Positions 1 through 8,779 of a stretch of DNA of 64,000 nucleotides are shown piece by piece. Source of the stretch: Bradyrhizobium sp. CCGB01. GTDB taxonomy: Bacteria > Pseudomonadota > Alphaproteobacteria > Rhizobiales > Xanthobacteraceae. Made by a program: the position numbers and the translations under genes. The first letter of the stretch is position 1, and the number at the start of each line of letters is the position of its first letter. The stretch spans positions 4,216,001 to 4,280,000 of the forward strand of contig NZ_JANADK010000001.1 in the NCBI RefSeq assembly GCF_024199795.1. Reading direction: 5' to 3'. The notes below the pieces were generated by a model. That model saw nothing but the letters and a program-made list of their open reading frames with translations, was not told the DNA's origin and made no database searches.

Positions 1-659
1 TCACCACGCATCTGTCGAACGGCTCGAGCCTCGCGTCCGACCAGGTGATGTTCGCGATCGGCCGCCACCCGTCCGTCGCCAATCTCGGCCTGGAGAAGGC
101 CGGCGTCGCCATCAATCCGAAGAATGGCGGCATTGCGGTCGACCATTTCTCGAAGAGCTCGGTCGACAGCATCTATGCGATCGGCGACGTCACCCATCGC
201 TTCAACCTGACCCCGGTCGCGATCCGCGAGGGCCATGCCTTCGCCGACACCGTGTTCGGCAAGCGCGAGGTGCAGGTCGATCATTCCTACATTCCGACCG
301 CGGTGTTCTCGCAGCCGGAGGTCGGCACGGTTGGTTTGACGGAAACCGAGGCGCGCGCGCAATTCAGCCACGTCGACATCTACAAGACGACGTTCCGCCC
401 GATCAAGGCGACGATGTCCGGCCGCGACACCCGCGTGCTGATGAAGCTGGTCGTCGACGGCTCGACCGACCGCGTGCTGGGCTGCCACATCGTCGGCGAT
501 TGCGCCGCCGAGGTCACCCAGGTGGTCGCGATCGCGGTGAAGATGAAGGCGACCAAGGCGGATTTCGACGCCACCATCGCGCTGCATCCAACCGCAGCCG
601 AAGAGCTCGTCACCATGCGCACCCCAACCGCGCGCCACGTGCGTCAGGCGGCGGAGTAG
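1..659 (+). CDS. gor: Glutathione-disulfide reductase, C-terminal part (5' end outside window)
   Basis: NADPH-dependent flavoenzyme that reduces glutathione disulfide in the cytosol. The frame is open from the first bases of the window, so the N-terminal FAD half with the redox disulfide lies to the left. Visible are the end of the NAD domain (AIGRHP), the second FAD contact (IYAIGDV) and the dimerisation domain. The latter ends in HPTAAEE, which carries the His-Glu acid/base pair that completes the active site of the partner subunit. The wording of these motifs favours glutathione reductase over lipoamide dehydrogenase or mercuric reductase. The stop lies 3 bp from the end of the convergent cupin gene. 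The family call is firm; the start cannot be seen. Confidence 0.93.
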   Translation, partial: TTHLSNGSSLASDQVMFAIGRHPSVANLGLEKAGVAINPKNGGIAVDHFSKSSVDSIYAIGDVTHRFNLTPVAIREGHAFADTVFGKREVQVDHSYIPTAVFSQPEVGTVGLTETEARAQFSHVDIYKTTFRPIKATMSGRDTRVLMKLVVDGSTDRVLGCHIVGDCAAEVTQVVAIAVKMKATKADFDATIALHPTAAEELVTMRTPTARHVRQAAE

Positions 660-662
660 CGT

Positions 663-1802
663 TTAGCCGTACAGATATCCAACCGGCTTGCCTTCGGTGC
701 GCAGGGGACGGACGTCCTTGTGCGTGATGATCTGACCGGCGAGGCCGTCGATCTCGTCGCGCTGTGTCGGCGTCCAGCTGCGCAGATCGTTCATGCCCTT
801 CAGCAGGCCGAGCCGGAGCACTTGCGTGTTCTCACCGATGCCGGTGAGGCTGATCGCGTTCTTGCCTGCCGTCACGACGTCACCAGCCGCGAGCTCAAAG
901 GTCTCGCCGGTTGTTTTCTTGAATTCAGCCGTGCCGCGAATGACGCGGTAGATCGCGACCTCGCCCTTGGCCAAGCAGGCGGCGTCCGCGGCTGCCGACG
1001 TGCTCTTCGGCAGCAGTGACTGGCCACGCGGGTCGGTTGCGATGATGTGGCCGGTGACGAGGTGACCGCTCGGAATCTCGATGCCGATATCGCGCACGTA
1101 GACCGGCATGGCCGATTTGACCGGACTGTCGGCGAGCGGCCTGAACAGTGCATCCAGCGCCAAGGGATCCTGCAGCCAGAAGCCGGCATCGGCCGGGCGG
1201 TCGTGCAGCGGATGGCTCCAGGCCACGCGCGGCGTCTCGGCTTCGTTGATCTGGTCCGGGCCAACGATGGTCGGGTTCGGAAACGTGGTGGGATCGGTGA
1301 CAAAGGCTTCGAGGAATTTGCCCGAATAGCCCATGGAGATCGGATCGGGGACGACCGTCTGCGGCGTCTTCAGGTTCTCTTCGGTCGACAGGCCCGACCA
1401 GGTGTAGAACAGCTGGCGATGGACGATCGCGCTTTGCAGCATCACCGCGCCGGGGCCGACATTGTAGAAGCGTCCGTCGTAGTCGAAAGTGAACGCGCCC
1501 GAGGTGACCAGCACGAGCTGAAAGCCGCCCGGCGGCAGATGCAGATGGAAGTCGGTCGGGCCCGTGTCCGGACGGTAGATCGGAAGGTTGGTCGCGACTT
1601 CGTGCAGGAGGAAGGTCTCGTTGTTGGCGTGGAAGCCTTCGCTCGCGCGGTTGTAAAGGGCTTGCGGCCGGTATGTCGCCTCGAACTTCGCATTCCTGTC
1701 GCGATCGATCGCGACGAAATCCTGATCATTGAGGCGAAGGGGCGCGCCGTTCGGGCGGGTGAGGCCGGTGAATTTGAGATCGCCCGCAGCATGCACGTTC
1801 AT
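663..1802 (-). CDS. Two-domain cupin protein, homogentisate-dioxygenase-like
   Basis: A 379-aa cytosolic protein with no signal peptide. A first cupin barrel is visible at about residues 84-130 (FHLHLPPGG, a glycine-rich turn, then HRQ) and a second at about 285-345 (VAIYRVIRGTAEF, FELAAGDVV). The barrels contain some histidines but not the full His-His-Glu-His set of a well-defined dioxygenase, so metal binding and catalysis are unproven. A strong GGAGG precedes the ATG by 5 bases. It stands alone, convergent with gor, and is probably monocistronic. The fold is clear; the substrate is unknown. Confidence 0.7.
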   Translation of the reverse strand: MNVHAAGDLKFTGLTRPNGAPLRLNDQDFVAIDRDRNAKFEATYRPQALYNRASEGFHANNETFLLHEVATNLPIYRPDTGPTDFHLHLPPGGFQLVLVTSGAFTFDYDGRFYNVGPGAVMLQSAIVHRQLFYTWSGLSTEENLKTPQTVVPDPISMGYSGKFLEAFVTDPTTFPNPTIVGPDQINEAETPRVAWSHPLHDRPADAGFWLQDPLALDALFRPLADSPVKSAMPVYVRDIGIEIPSGHLVTGHIIATDPRGQSLLPKSTSAAADAACLAKGEVAIYRVIRGTAEFKKTTGETFELAAGDVVTAGKNAISLTGIGENTQVLRLGLLKGMNDLRSWTPTQRDEIDGLAGQIITHKDVRPLRTEGKPVGYLYG

Positions 1803-2145
1803 GGCATCCTCCGATTTTGAGGCCGGTCATCCCGGAGCCGGGCGCACGCGTCTTGCTGCTCCACTTGGTGAGAGGGCAGGGAATCAGGCCTGAGCCTGTC
1901 TTGCGAATTCTGGGCCAGTTGGAACACGGCGCCGGCGCATGAGCGCCCGGCTCTCCGCGACGGGAAAATAATCGAGGCTCCGCCTGAGGTTAGATGAGCC
2001 GTTTCACCTGCTTGCCTGGCGTCTTCGCGCAGCCGGCAGCTGCGGTGACGAGACGTGTCTTGTCTAATTTGGCGGCAAGTCCCGGCGTCGCGGTGCAGCC
2101 CGTCGCACCGCCGGGACCGCGGAACGCATCGGGCTTCGCCGAAGT
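1803..2145. other. Intergenic region without a gene
   Basis: 343 bases between the start of the cupin gene and the end of the zinc-ribbon gene, both on the minus strand. It must hold the cupin promoter. Open frames here are antisense or lack ribosome-binding sites and family features. I see no clear hairpin, repeat or operator. Confidence 0.5.
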
Positions 2146-2331
2146 TCAGTCAAACGACCGAAGCGTGGTGCGCTCGGGCTTGCCGGAGGGGCTGTCCGCC
2201 CACTTCGCCATGTCCACCGTCCGGGCGTCGATGCTCTCGCACCAGAGGCAGCTGAGCTCTGTCGAACCCTTCCTGGTCAGGATGGGGACCAAGCCATGGC
2301 CGCAGCCGGTGCAACAGGTGGTGTTGGTCAT
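2146..2331 (-). CDS. Small zinc-ribbon protein (61 aa)
   Basis: A 61-aa protein with two cysteine knuckles, a CCxxC at residues 6-10 and a CxxC at 28-31, separated by about 18 residues with a basic turn. This is the layout of a single treble-clef or zinc-ribbon domain. The rest is a short polar tail. I chose this ATG over an upstream one because GAGG sits 7 bases before it and the cysteines then begin almost at the N-terminus. No catalytic domain is present, so it is probably a small structural or nucleic-acid/protein-binding zinc protein. It follows the carboxylate-amine ligase gene by about 65 bp on the same strand and might be cotranscribed with it. Function unknown. Confidence 0.62.
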   Translation of the reverse strand: MTNTTCCTGCGHGLVPILTRKGSTELSCLWCESIDARTVDMAKWADSPSGKPERTTLRSFD

Positions 2332-2395
2332 GCTTTTCCTCAGCGCCTCAGCAAGTTTGGGAACGCACTTATCGTTCCCAAAGCTTGTGTGGACG

Positions 2396-3640
2396 CTATG
2401 TCGGTGCAGAAGCACTGCGCCCGATCGGAGCGCTGGTTCCGGATATCGTCGATGTAGCGATCCATCGTGACACGGATGCGATGTCGCTGCCGTTTTCGCG
2501 GTAGGCGCGAAGCTGGAATTCGGCGGAGCTGCCGCGCTCCACGATCGTGCGGCAGTGCTCGACCTCGGCGGCGCAATTCAGGGCAGCCGCGTCCTCGGCG
2601 ACATCGTCGATCACACGGGTGAGCAGCTCCGAGATCGTAACTGGCCCGTCCCGGGAGGCAAAAATGCAATCGGTGCCGTAGCGCTGCGCGCGCCATTTGT
2701 TCTCGACCGCAATCGCGCGTTCGACGACCGTGACCTGCTTCGACAGATGCGGCCGCTGATAGAGATGCCGTGTCAGGCAGCGATAGAGGGATGCGATCGC
2801 AACGGCGTCGTCGACGAAGGTGCAGGTGTCGGGCGCGCGAAGCTCGAGGGTCGGGTGCTTCATGGACGGCCGCATCGCCCACCAGATATGGCTTTCATCG
2901 GGAATCACGCCGGAGCGTTGCAGCGCGCCGACATATTCGTCGTAGTCGTACCTGCTTTCGAACAGTTCGGGCAAGCCGGTGCGCGGCAGCTCGGAATAGG
3001 CGGCAAGCCGGTAGCCCTTCAGGCCCGTCTTGTGGGAATTCCAGAACGGGGAGGAGGCCGACAGTGCGATGAACAGCGGCAGATGCGGCAGCATCACCCG
3101 CATCACCTCCACGCGCTTCCCGGGATCGGGCAGCTGGACGTGCACATGCATGCCGCACATCATGTTGCGGTGGCCGATGCTGCGCAGATCCTCGATCATC
3201 TCCTCGTAGCGCGGCTTCGGGCTCGGCTGCGACATGCGCCAGACGGCGGTCGGGTGCGTGCCGCAGGCCATGATGACGTAGCCGTATTGCGCGGCGACGT
3301 TGGCGACCTCGCGGCGGAGGAACCGCAGCTCTTCCCGCGCGTCATTGACATCGACGTGAACGTTGGTGGCGACCTCGAGCTGGGATTGCAGCATCTCCCG
3401 CATCGCCTGGCCGCCGGTGGACCAGTTCACCGACTCGAACAGCGCATTGGGCGTTTCGATGGCGACCTCGAAGCTGCGGCGATCGGCGAGGAAGTATTCC
3501 TCCTCGATGCCGAAGGAATAGTCGGCCGCCTTGCCGCGTCCACCGGCAGAGCGAATGACGAGGTGCTGCTTGTCACCGGAGGAATCGAGGCGCAGCAGTT
3601 TCAAGACGTCTGAAGCGAATGTCTCTGAGGCAAACGTCAT
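2396..3640 (-). CDS. Carboxylate-amine ligase, GCS2 (YbdK) family
   Basis: ATP-dependent ligase of the glutamate-cysteine ligase 2 family, expected to join a gamma-carboxylate to an amine such as cysteine. The GCS2 domain starts near residue 40 with FGIEEEYFL (acidic metal ligands) and continues through CGMHVHVQLPD and HPTLELRAPDTCTFVDDA, all diagnostic. The length (414 aa) is slightly above the usual 370-400. The excess is a low-complexity Ser/Thr tail after SRWIA, where the family normally stops, so a late 3' frameshift is possible. A class II amidotransferase gene lies 20 bp upstream on the same strand, implying a shared transcript and a joint role in gamma-glutamyl metabolism. The true substrate is not readable from sequence. 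Confidence 0.85.
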   Translation of the reverse strand: MTFASETFASDVLKLLRLDSSGDKQHLVIRSAGGRGKAADYSFGIEEEYFLADRRSFEVAIETPNALFESVNWSTGGQAMREMLQSQLEVATNVHVDVNDAREELRFLRREVANVAAQYGYVIMACGTHPTAVWRMSQPSPKPRYEEMIEDLRSIGHRNMMCGMHVHVQLPDPGKRVEVMRVMLPHLPLFIALSASSPFWNSHKTGLKGYRLAAYSELPRTGLPELFESRYDYDEYVGALQRSGVIPDESHIWWAMRPSMKHPTLELRAPDTCTFVDDAVAIASLYRCLTRHLYQRPHLSKQVTVVERAIAVENKWRAQRYGTDCIFASRDGPVTISELLTRVIDDVAEDAAALNCAAEVEHCRTIVERGSSAEFQLRAYRENGSDIASVSRWIATSTISGTSAPIGRSASAPT

Positions 3641-3660
3641 GGGGCCACCCGGCAGTGGTA

Positions 3661-4488
3661 TTACCTGCGGGCAATAATCCGTCTGACGGGGGCGGGTTCC
3701 GCCTCGGACCCGGAAATTGCAAGGTCAAAAGGAACAATCTTCACGTTTTCGGACGCCCGCGCGACCAGGGCGTGATTCGGCGGCACTTCCGTCCAGTCCG
3801 TTTCCTTGTCGAACGGCTCGGACACGACGACGACCTGGCCGCCGCCGGCCTCGCGATAATAGAGCGTGTTGGCGGCATCGTTGACCGCGACGCGAAACGC
3901 ATAGAGATCCCTGCCGTTTGCGACCGCGCTGGTGAAGCGCAGCCGCTCGCGAAGCTCGCCCTCGTTGACGAGGCCGACCAGCGATTGCAGCACGGCTTGC
4001 GTTGCTCGAAGCGGATCGCTGTCGAGCCCTGCACCCATCATGGCGAGGAACACGGCCTCCGAATCGGTCGTGCCCAGCCGCGAGGGATAATAAGCGTCGG
4101 GGATCAGCGCCTCGACCTTGCGCCGCAGCCGATTCCAGCTACCGACGAAGCCGTTGTGCATGAACATCCACTGGCCGCAGGCGAAGGGATGACAATTCTG
4201 CCGCGTCACCGCCGTGCCGGTGGCTGCGCGCACGTGGGCGAAGAACAGATGCGAGCGCAGATGGCGGCAGAGGTAGCGCAGGTTCTCGTCCGACCAGGCC
4301 GGCCGCGTTTCGCGATAGAGGCCGGGCTCCGGGTGCTCGCCATACCAGCCAAGACCAAAGCCGTCGCCATTCGAGCCGGCCGTCGACTGAAGCGAGCGGA
4401 TGCTCTGCGCGATCAGCGAATGCTCGGGCTCGGTGACATAAGGTTCGAACGAGGTGGTCTCGCCCCGGTATGCGATCCAGCGGCACAT
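3661..4488 (-). CDS. Class II glutamine amidotransferase (YafJ/EgtC-like)
   Basis: Ntn-type amidohydrolase of 275 aa. The start is fixed by biochemistry: translation from this ATG gives MCRW, so removal of Met exposes Cys as the N-terminal nucleophile of class II GATases. An ATG 36 codons upstream would bury it. Other visible motifs are NGDGFGLGWY, FFAHVRAATG and HPFACGQWMFMHNGF, all lining the glutaminase pocket. No synthase domain is fused, so it hydrolyses a gamma-glutamyl amide in free or peptide form. It lies 20 bp upstream of the GCS2-type ligase. A ligase plus N-terminal-Cys amidohydrolase recalls EgtA/EgtC of ergothioneine synthesis, but egtB and egtD are not nearby, so that link is only suggestive. 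Confidence 0.86.
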   Translation of the reverse strand: MCRWIAYRGETTSFEPYVTEPEHSLIAQSIRSLQSTAGSNGDGFGLGWYGEHPEPGLYRETRPAWSDENLRYLCRHLRSHLFFAHVRAATGTAVTRQNCHPFACGQWMFMHNGFVGSWNRLRRKVEALIPDAYYPSRLGTTDSEAVFLAMMGAGLDSDPLRATQAVLQSLVGLVNEGELRERLRFTSAVANGRDLYAFRVAVNDAANTLYYREAGGGQVVVVSEPFDKETDWTEVPPNHALVARASENVKIVPFDLAISGSEAEPAPVRRIIARR

Positions 4489-4690
4489 GAGGTTCCCGTG
4501 CGGCAAAGTGTCGTGAGGTCCACCAACAATCCTCGACGCCTCGGAGTTCCAGCCGCTCGGTGGAAGCAGATGCGCGCGGAGCAGGGTTGCCTTCATCCCA
4601 TCGCGGTGTAGAACGGCGTTCGGGTGCTCGCTGCACAGGGCAGCGTCAGGTCAAGCGATGGTCGGGCCGCCACGCGGATGGCGTGCGCCC

Positions 4691-5926
4691 ATGAACGATC
4701 AGCTGCCCGGCAGGGACCTGTCCAGAACCAAACCTCTCATTGCGCGAGCGCTCACCACGCTCCAGCAGTTTCTGCATGTCGAGGCCGTCAGCGGTGTCGT
4801 GCTGTTGGTCGCCGCGGCCGCCGCCTTGCTGTGGGCCAACTCGCCTTTTGCCCATTCCTATCACGATCTCTGGAACCTGCCGGTCCCTCTGCGCCTCGGC
4901 GATTTCGTCTTTGTTAGATCGCTGCATTTCTGGATCAACGACGCGCTGATGACGGTGTTCTTTCTCGTCGTCGGCTTGGAGATCCGCCGCGAGAGTCACG
5001 AGGGCGCACTTAGCAGGTTCGATCAGGCCATTCTGCCCGTGCTGGCGGCGTGCGGCGGCGTGGTCGTTCCTGCGCTGATCTATCTGAGCTTCAACGCCGC
5101 GGCGGGGCGCGACCAGGGCTGGGCCATACCGACCGCGACCGACATCGCGTTCGCCGTCGGCGTGCTCGCGCTGCTCGGAAAATCAATTCCCGGCAACATC
5201 AGGGTCTTCCTGCTGGCGCTGGCGATCATCGACGACATCATCGCGGTGCTCATCATCGCACTGTTCTATGCCGGCGGCCTCGATCCCGGCGGCTTTGCCG
5301 TTGCAGCCTTCGGCGTTCTCATGGCGTTCGGCTTTCAGCGATGCGGTTTCGCATCCGCCTATGCCTATGTCGTGCCGGCGTTCATCGTCTGGGCGGGCTT
5401 CCTCATGGCGGGGGTCCATCCGACGCTGGCAGGCGTCGTGCTCGGCCTGATCACACCGGTGCGATCGGCAGATCCCGAGATCGTGCCGCCCGTCATCCGC
5501 GTGGAGACGGCGCTGCATCCCTGGGTCGCCTACGGAATCATGCCGATCTTCGCGCTGGCGAATGCGGGCGTCAGCTTCAAAGGCATGGACCTCGCCGGTG
5601 GGGCACAATTCGTGACGCTTGGCGTCGCGCTGGCGCTATGTGTCGGGAAGCCGATCGGTGTGATCGGTGCAACGTGGCTCGCGGTGCGCACAGGCTGGTG
5701 CCGTCTGGCGCCCGGCGTGTCATGGGGCGGCATCTGCCTCATCGGGCTCTTGGCCGGCATCGGCTTCACCATGTCGATCTTCATCGCCATGCTCGCCTTC
5801 ACCGACGACAGGCTGCTGGATGCAGCCAAGCTCGGCGTGCTGTTCGGTTCGTTGATCTCCGTGACGCTCGGCCTTGGTTGGGGCGCGGAATACGCCCAGC
5901 GCCGGCGCAGGGAGATCGGAGATTAG
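4691..5926 (+). CDS. nhaA: Na+/H+ antiporter NhaA
   Basis: Inner-membrane electrogenic antiporter that exports Na+ (or Li+) for two protons. About twelve hydrophobic segments are evident across 411 aa, close to the family norm. The functional aspartates are present: ATDIAFAVG around residue 151 and the double Asp of AIIDDIIAV at 181-182. Their spacing reproduces Asp133/163/164 of the E. coli enzyme. An ATG 11 codons upstream is also possible; I prefer the one giving MNDQLPG because the earlier residues look like 5' leader. The stop overlaps that of the convergent paiB-like gene by 4 bp. Confidence 0.93.
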   Translation: MNDQLPGRDLSRTKPLIARALTTLQQFLHVEAVSGVVLLVAAAAALLWANSPFAHSYHDLWNLPVPLRLGDFVFVRSLHFWINDALMTVFFLVVGLEIRRESHEGALSRFDQAILPVLAACGGVVVPALIYLSFNAAAGRDQGWAIPTATDIAFAVGVLALLGKSIPGNIRVFLLALAIIDDIIAVLIIALFYAGGLDPGGFAVAAFGVLMAFGFQRCGFASAYAYVVPAFIVWAGFLMAGVHPTLAGVVLGLITPVRSADPEIVPPVIRVETALHPWVAYGIMPIFALANAGVSFKGMDLAGGAQFVTLGVALALCVGKPIGVIGATWLAVRTGWCRLAPGVSWGGICLIGLLAGIGFTMSIFIAMLAFTDDRLLDAAKLGVLFGSLISVTLGLGWGAEYAQRRRREIGD

Positions 5927-6552
5927 ACCGGAAGCGGGATCAGGGGCGCGACCTCGCGGTCCTGCGCATTCTCGCTCGCGGCGAGACCTGCTGCGACGCC
6001 GATGCGATCGGCTTCGGGGCGGTTCTGGCTCATCTTGCGCTTGCCCTCGAACCGTACCACCGGAATGCGTACGCCCACGATGCCGCGCAATTGCGCGGCG
6101 ATGAAGTCTGCGGGAGCATCGGTGACGGCCCAGGGTTTCGCGCGCGCTCCCTCGTGCCTGTTCGTCAGCCGCGTCACGGCGTCGAGCAGGCGCTCCGGAT
6201 CCTGAAAGAATTCGACGGGGCCGTAGGCGTGCACGGCGACATAATTCCAGGTGGGCACGACCTTTTCCGTCTCTTGCTTGGTCGCGTACCAGGACGGCGT
6301 CACATAGGCGTCGGGACCGTTGAAGATCGCCAGCGCGTCGCCGATCGGCGGCAGTTTCCATTGCGGGTTGGCCTTCGCGATATGCCCGTACAACACGCCG
6401 TGCTCGCCTTCACTCTGGTCGAGGAAGAGCGGCAGGGGGGTGGCGATCGGACCTTCGGCGGTGGCCGTTACCAGGCTGGCGAGGCGGGCACTGCGGATGG
6501 TCGTCCGGATGCTCTCGATGTCGTCGTCTTTGAAGGCGGGCGGGATGTACAT
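5923..6552 (-). CDS. FMN-binding negative regulator, PaiB family
   Basis: A 209-aa protein of the PaiB group (split-barrel flavin-binding fold), named after a B. subtilis protein that affects degradative-enzyme and sporulation genes. It begins with the family hallmark MYIPPAF, followed by SLVT, a PLP-LFLD strand, HIAKANPQW and the PSWY-TK-VPTWNY block. GGAGATAA lies just before the ATG. It lies 74 bp downstream of a MocR-type regulator gene in the same direction, a frequent pairing, so they may share a transcript. Biochemical activity (flavin or haem binding) is not established for most members. Confidence 0.88.
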   Translation of the reverse strand: MYIPPAFKDDDIESIRTTIRSARLASLVTATAEGPIATPLPLFLDQSEGEHGVLYGHIAKANPQWKLPPIGDALAIFNGPDAYVTPSWYATKQETEKVVPTWNYVAVHAYGPVEFFQDPERLLDAVTRLTNRHEGARAKPWAVTDAPADFIAAQLRGIVGVRIPVVRFEGKRKMSQNRPEADRIGVAAGLAASENAQDREVAPLIPLPV

Positions 6553-6626
6553 GGCTTATCTCCAGCGTCAGTGCGGAGATAACGCGAATCTGGACTTCTA
6601 CAAACGGCCAGTTATTGCCTATTTGA

Positions 6627-8093
6627 TCAGTCCAGTTTGTCGACGGCCTGCGCGAGAAGCCTGCAGCCGTTTTCGATCTGCGCGACCTCAAGCGCGGAAT
6701 AGCCCATGACGAGGCCGACTGTCCTCCGCGTTCGGCGAGATCCGGCGAGCAGCGCGGAGACGGGATAGATGCCGACGCCCCTCGCGCGGGCCGCCTCGAT
6801 CAAGGCGTCTTCACGCTTCTGCGGCAGGTGATCGAACCAGGCCACCACATGCAGGCCGGCGGCCGTGCCCTCGATCCGGACGCGATCTCCGAACCGGCGG
6901 CGAAGCGCGTCGAGCAGCGCCTGCTGGCGCTCGGCGTTGCGCCGGCGCACGCGCCTGACGTGGCTGTCATAGGCGCCGCTCTCCAGCATGGCGGCAAGGG
7001 CATGCTGTTCGATCAGCGGCGTGTGGCGGTCCATGATCTGCTTGGCGGCGGCGAACAGGGATCGCAGCGGGGCGGGCACGACCAGGTAGCCGATCCGCAA
7101 GGTCGGCGAGAGTGTCTTGGAGACGGTGCCGAGATAGATCACGTTGTCGCTGCCTTCCAGCGCATGCAGCGGCGGGATCGGCTTGGTGTCGTAGCGATAC
7201 TCGCTGTCGTAGTCGTCCTCGATCACATAGGCGTCGTTCTTCCGCGCCCAGGCGAGCAATTGGTGGCGGCGGCCGATCGGCATGACGCCGCCGAGCGGAT
7301 ATTGATGCGACGGCGTGACATAGGCGAGGCGGGCTTCGACGCCGTCGAGCCGCGCCGTCTCCAGCCCGTCCGCGTCCACCGGGATTGGCACCGTTTCTGC
7401 GCCCGTCACCGCAAAGGTATGCCGCGCCATCTGGTAGCCGGGATCTTCCATGACGAAGCGGTCGCCGGCATCGAGCAGGAGGCGCGCGCAGATGTCGAGA
7501 CCTTGCTGCGAGCCGTTCACGACGATGATCTGGTCGACCTCGCAGCGGACGCTCCTCGATCGCCACAGATAGCCCTGAAGTGCGGTCCGCAGCCGCAACG
7601 CACCGCAGGGATCGTCATAGGCCAGCCGCTCGGGCTTGCGCGCCATCGCGGCCGTCACGGCCTTCTTCCACGCCAGCACCGGGAAGTCCGACGGGGCGAG
7701 CTCGCCGTAGCGGAAATTCGCGACGAGCCCGCGCGGCGGTTCGGTCCAGCGCGGCGGGTCCGACCGCAGCTGCTCGCCGAAGGCCGACAGCCGCACCTTG
7801 CGCGCCGACGGCCGCGATGCGACGCGCGCGCGTCCGCGCTCGACGACGGCGCGGGCAACGCGCGGCCGGGCGCCGTGGCGTGTCTCGATAAAACCTTCGG
7901 CGGCGAGCTGTTCATAGGCGACGGTCACGGTCGAGCGCGCCACGCCCATCTCGCCGGCAAGCGCTCGCGACGACGGCAGCAAGCCGTCGATCCCGTACAC
8001 CCGCGCCAAAATCTGATCCCTCAAGGCTTCGTAGATCTGGCGCGCGCCCGGGCGGCCGGCGCGGGGGGCGGGATTGGTCTGCATCTGGATCAT
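6627..8093 (-). CDS. MocR/PdxR-type regulator: GntR wHTH fused to aminotransferase fold
   Basis: DNA-binding regulator with a PLP-binding effector domain. The first ~90 residues are a GntR winged helix (LPSSRALAGEMGVARSTVTVAYEQL, split here by position: helix-turn-helix near 40-65). The remaining ~380 residues are a fold-type I aminotransferase domain, including the PLP lysine in VSKTLSP and the Schiff-base pocket DDYDSEY. Such proteins commonly control PLP synthesis, GABA or amine use. The ATG at 8099 is possible, but AGGA lies 6 bases before the one at 8093. It is immediately upstream of the PaiB-like gene, which could be its target. Confidence 0.9.
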   Translation of the reverse strand: MIQMQTNPAPRAGRPGARQIYEALRDQILARVYGIDGLLPSSRALAGEMGVARSTVTVAYEQLAAEGFIETRHGARPRVARAVVERGRARVASRPSARKVRLSAFGEQLRSDPPRWTEPPRGLVANFRYGELAPSDFPVLAWKKAVTAAMARKPERLAYDDPCGALRLRTALQGYLWRSRSVRCEVDQIIVVNGSQQGLDICARLLLDAGDRFVMEDPGYQMARHTFAVTGAETVPIPVDADGLETARLDGVEARLAYVTPSHQYPLGGVMPIGRRHQLLAWARKNDAYVIEDDYDSEYRYDTKPIPPLHALEGSDNVIYLGTVSKTLSPTLRIGYLVVPAPLRSLFAAAKQIMDRHTPLIEQHALAAMLESGAYDSHVRRVRRRNAERQQALLDALRRRFGDRVRIEGTAAGLHVVAWFDHLPQKREDALIEAARARGVGIYPVSALLAGSRRTRRTVGLVMGYSALEVAQIENGCRLLAQAVDKLD

Positions 8094-8135
8094 CCACATT
8101 CCTGGGCCGGCGCTCGTCCGAACCGGAATGTGTTT

Positions 8136-8732
8136 CTAATCCTGCCCGCCGAGAGTTTCGACGTAGGCCTTGCCGTAGGGGTGAAAATATTCCTTGCGGC
8201 CCTGGTCCCAGAATGCCTTGAAGCCGGGCGCGGTGATGTCCCAATCCGGCCGGCACTTCATGCTGACCGCGCGGAGGTCGTGGCGAAGCTCTTCGACGGT
8301 CGGGCGCCCGAAGAACCAGTAGCCATTGTAGATCTTATAGACGACGAGCCGGGGCTCCAGCACGACGACGTGGGGGATCATCGGATTGTGGACGGGATCG
8401 GTGTATTCGGCGATGTCGAGATCCTTCTGAACGACGCGCCGTGAATCGGACAGGAAGGGCCAGTGCGCCCCGACGCCGCTGCGGTATTCGCTGGTCTGGG
8501 TGATGTTGTCGGTGGTGATCGTCACCATCCGGCAATAGCCGACCTCCATCTCGCGATGGAGTTGCAGCAGGCCTTCGGCCTGACGGCGATCCTTCGGACA
8601 GAAGCCGCCACGGCCGAGAACGAGCACCATCGGATCGCCTGCCTGCAGCTCGGAGAGCTTGCGGTGCTTGCCGGTGTGGTCGCTGAGCTCGTAATCCGGG
8701 AAGGTTACTCCCGGCATGATGTCAGGTCGCAT
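8136..8732 (-). CDS. Redoxin / AhpC-TSA-family peroxiredoxin-like protein
   Basis: A 198-aa thioredoxin-fold protein. After an N-terminal strand (PGVTFPDYELSD) comes the redoxin turn RGGFCPKDRRQ with one cysteine at residue 45, the position of the peroxidatic Cys. There is no clear resolving Cys motif, so it is 1-Cys-like or not a true peroxidase. The canonical T-x-x-C context is altered to GGFC. GGGAGAG stands 7 bases before this ATG, ruling out a longer upstream frame. It is 47 bp downstream of the MOSC-reductase fusion on the same strand, suggesting a redox operon. Substrate unknown. Confidence 0.8.
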   Translation of the reverse strand: MRPDIMPGVTFPDYELSDHTGKHRKLSELQAGDPMVLVLGRGGFCPKDRRQAEGLLQLHREMEVGYCRMVTITTDNITQTSEYRSGVGAHWPFLSDSRRVVQKDLDIAEYTDPVHNPMIPHVVVLEPRLVVYKIYNGYWFFGRPTVEELRHDLRAVSMKCRPDWDITAPGFKAFWDQGRKEYFHPYGKAYVETLGGQD

Positions 8733-8779
8733 TGAACTCTCCCATATCTGAGTGCCGAGTCTGGCGTGAGTGTCTGATC

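Noticed and set aside
1994..2470. A 158-codon plus-strand frame opposite the zinc-ribbon gene
   Set aside because: It has no domain or ribosome-binding site. The minus-strand frame has two cysteine pairs and a good Shine-Dalgarno.
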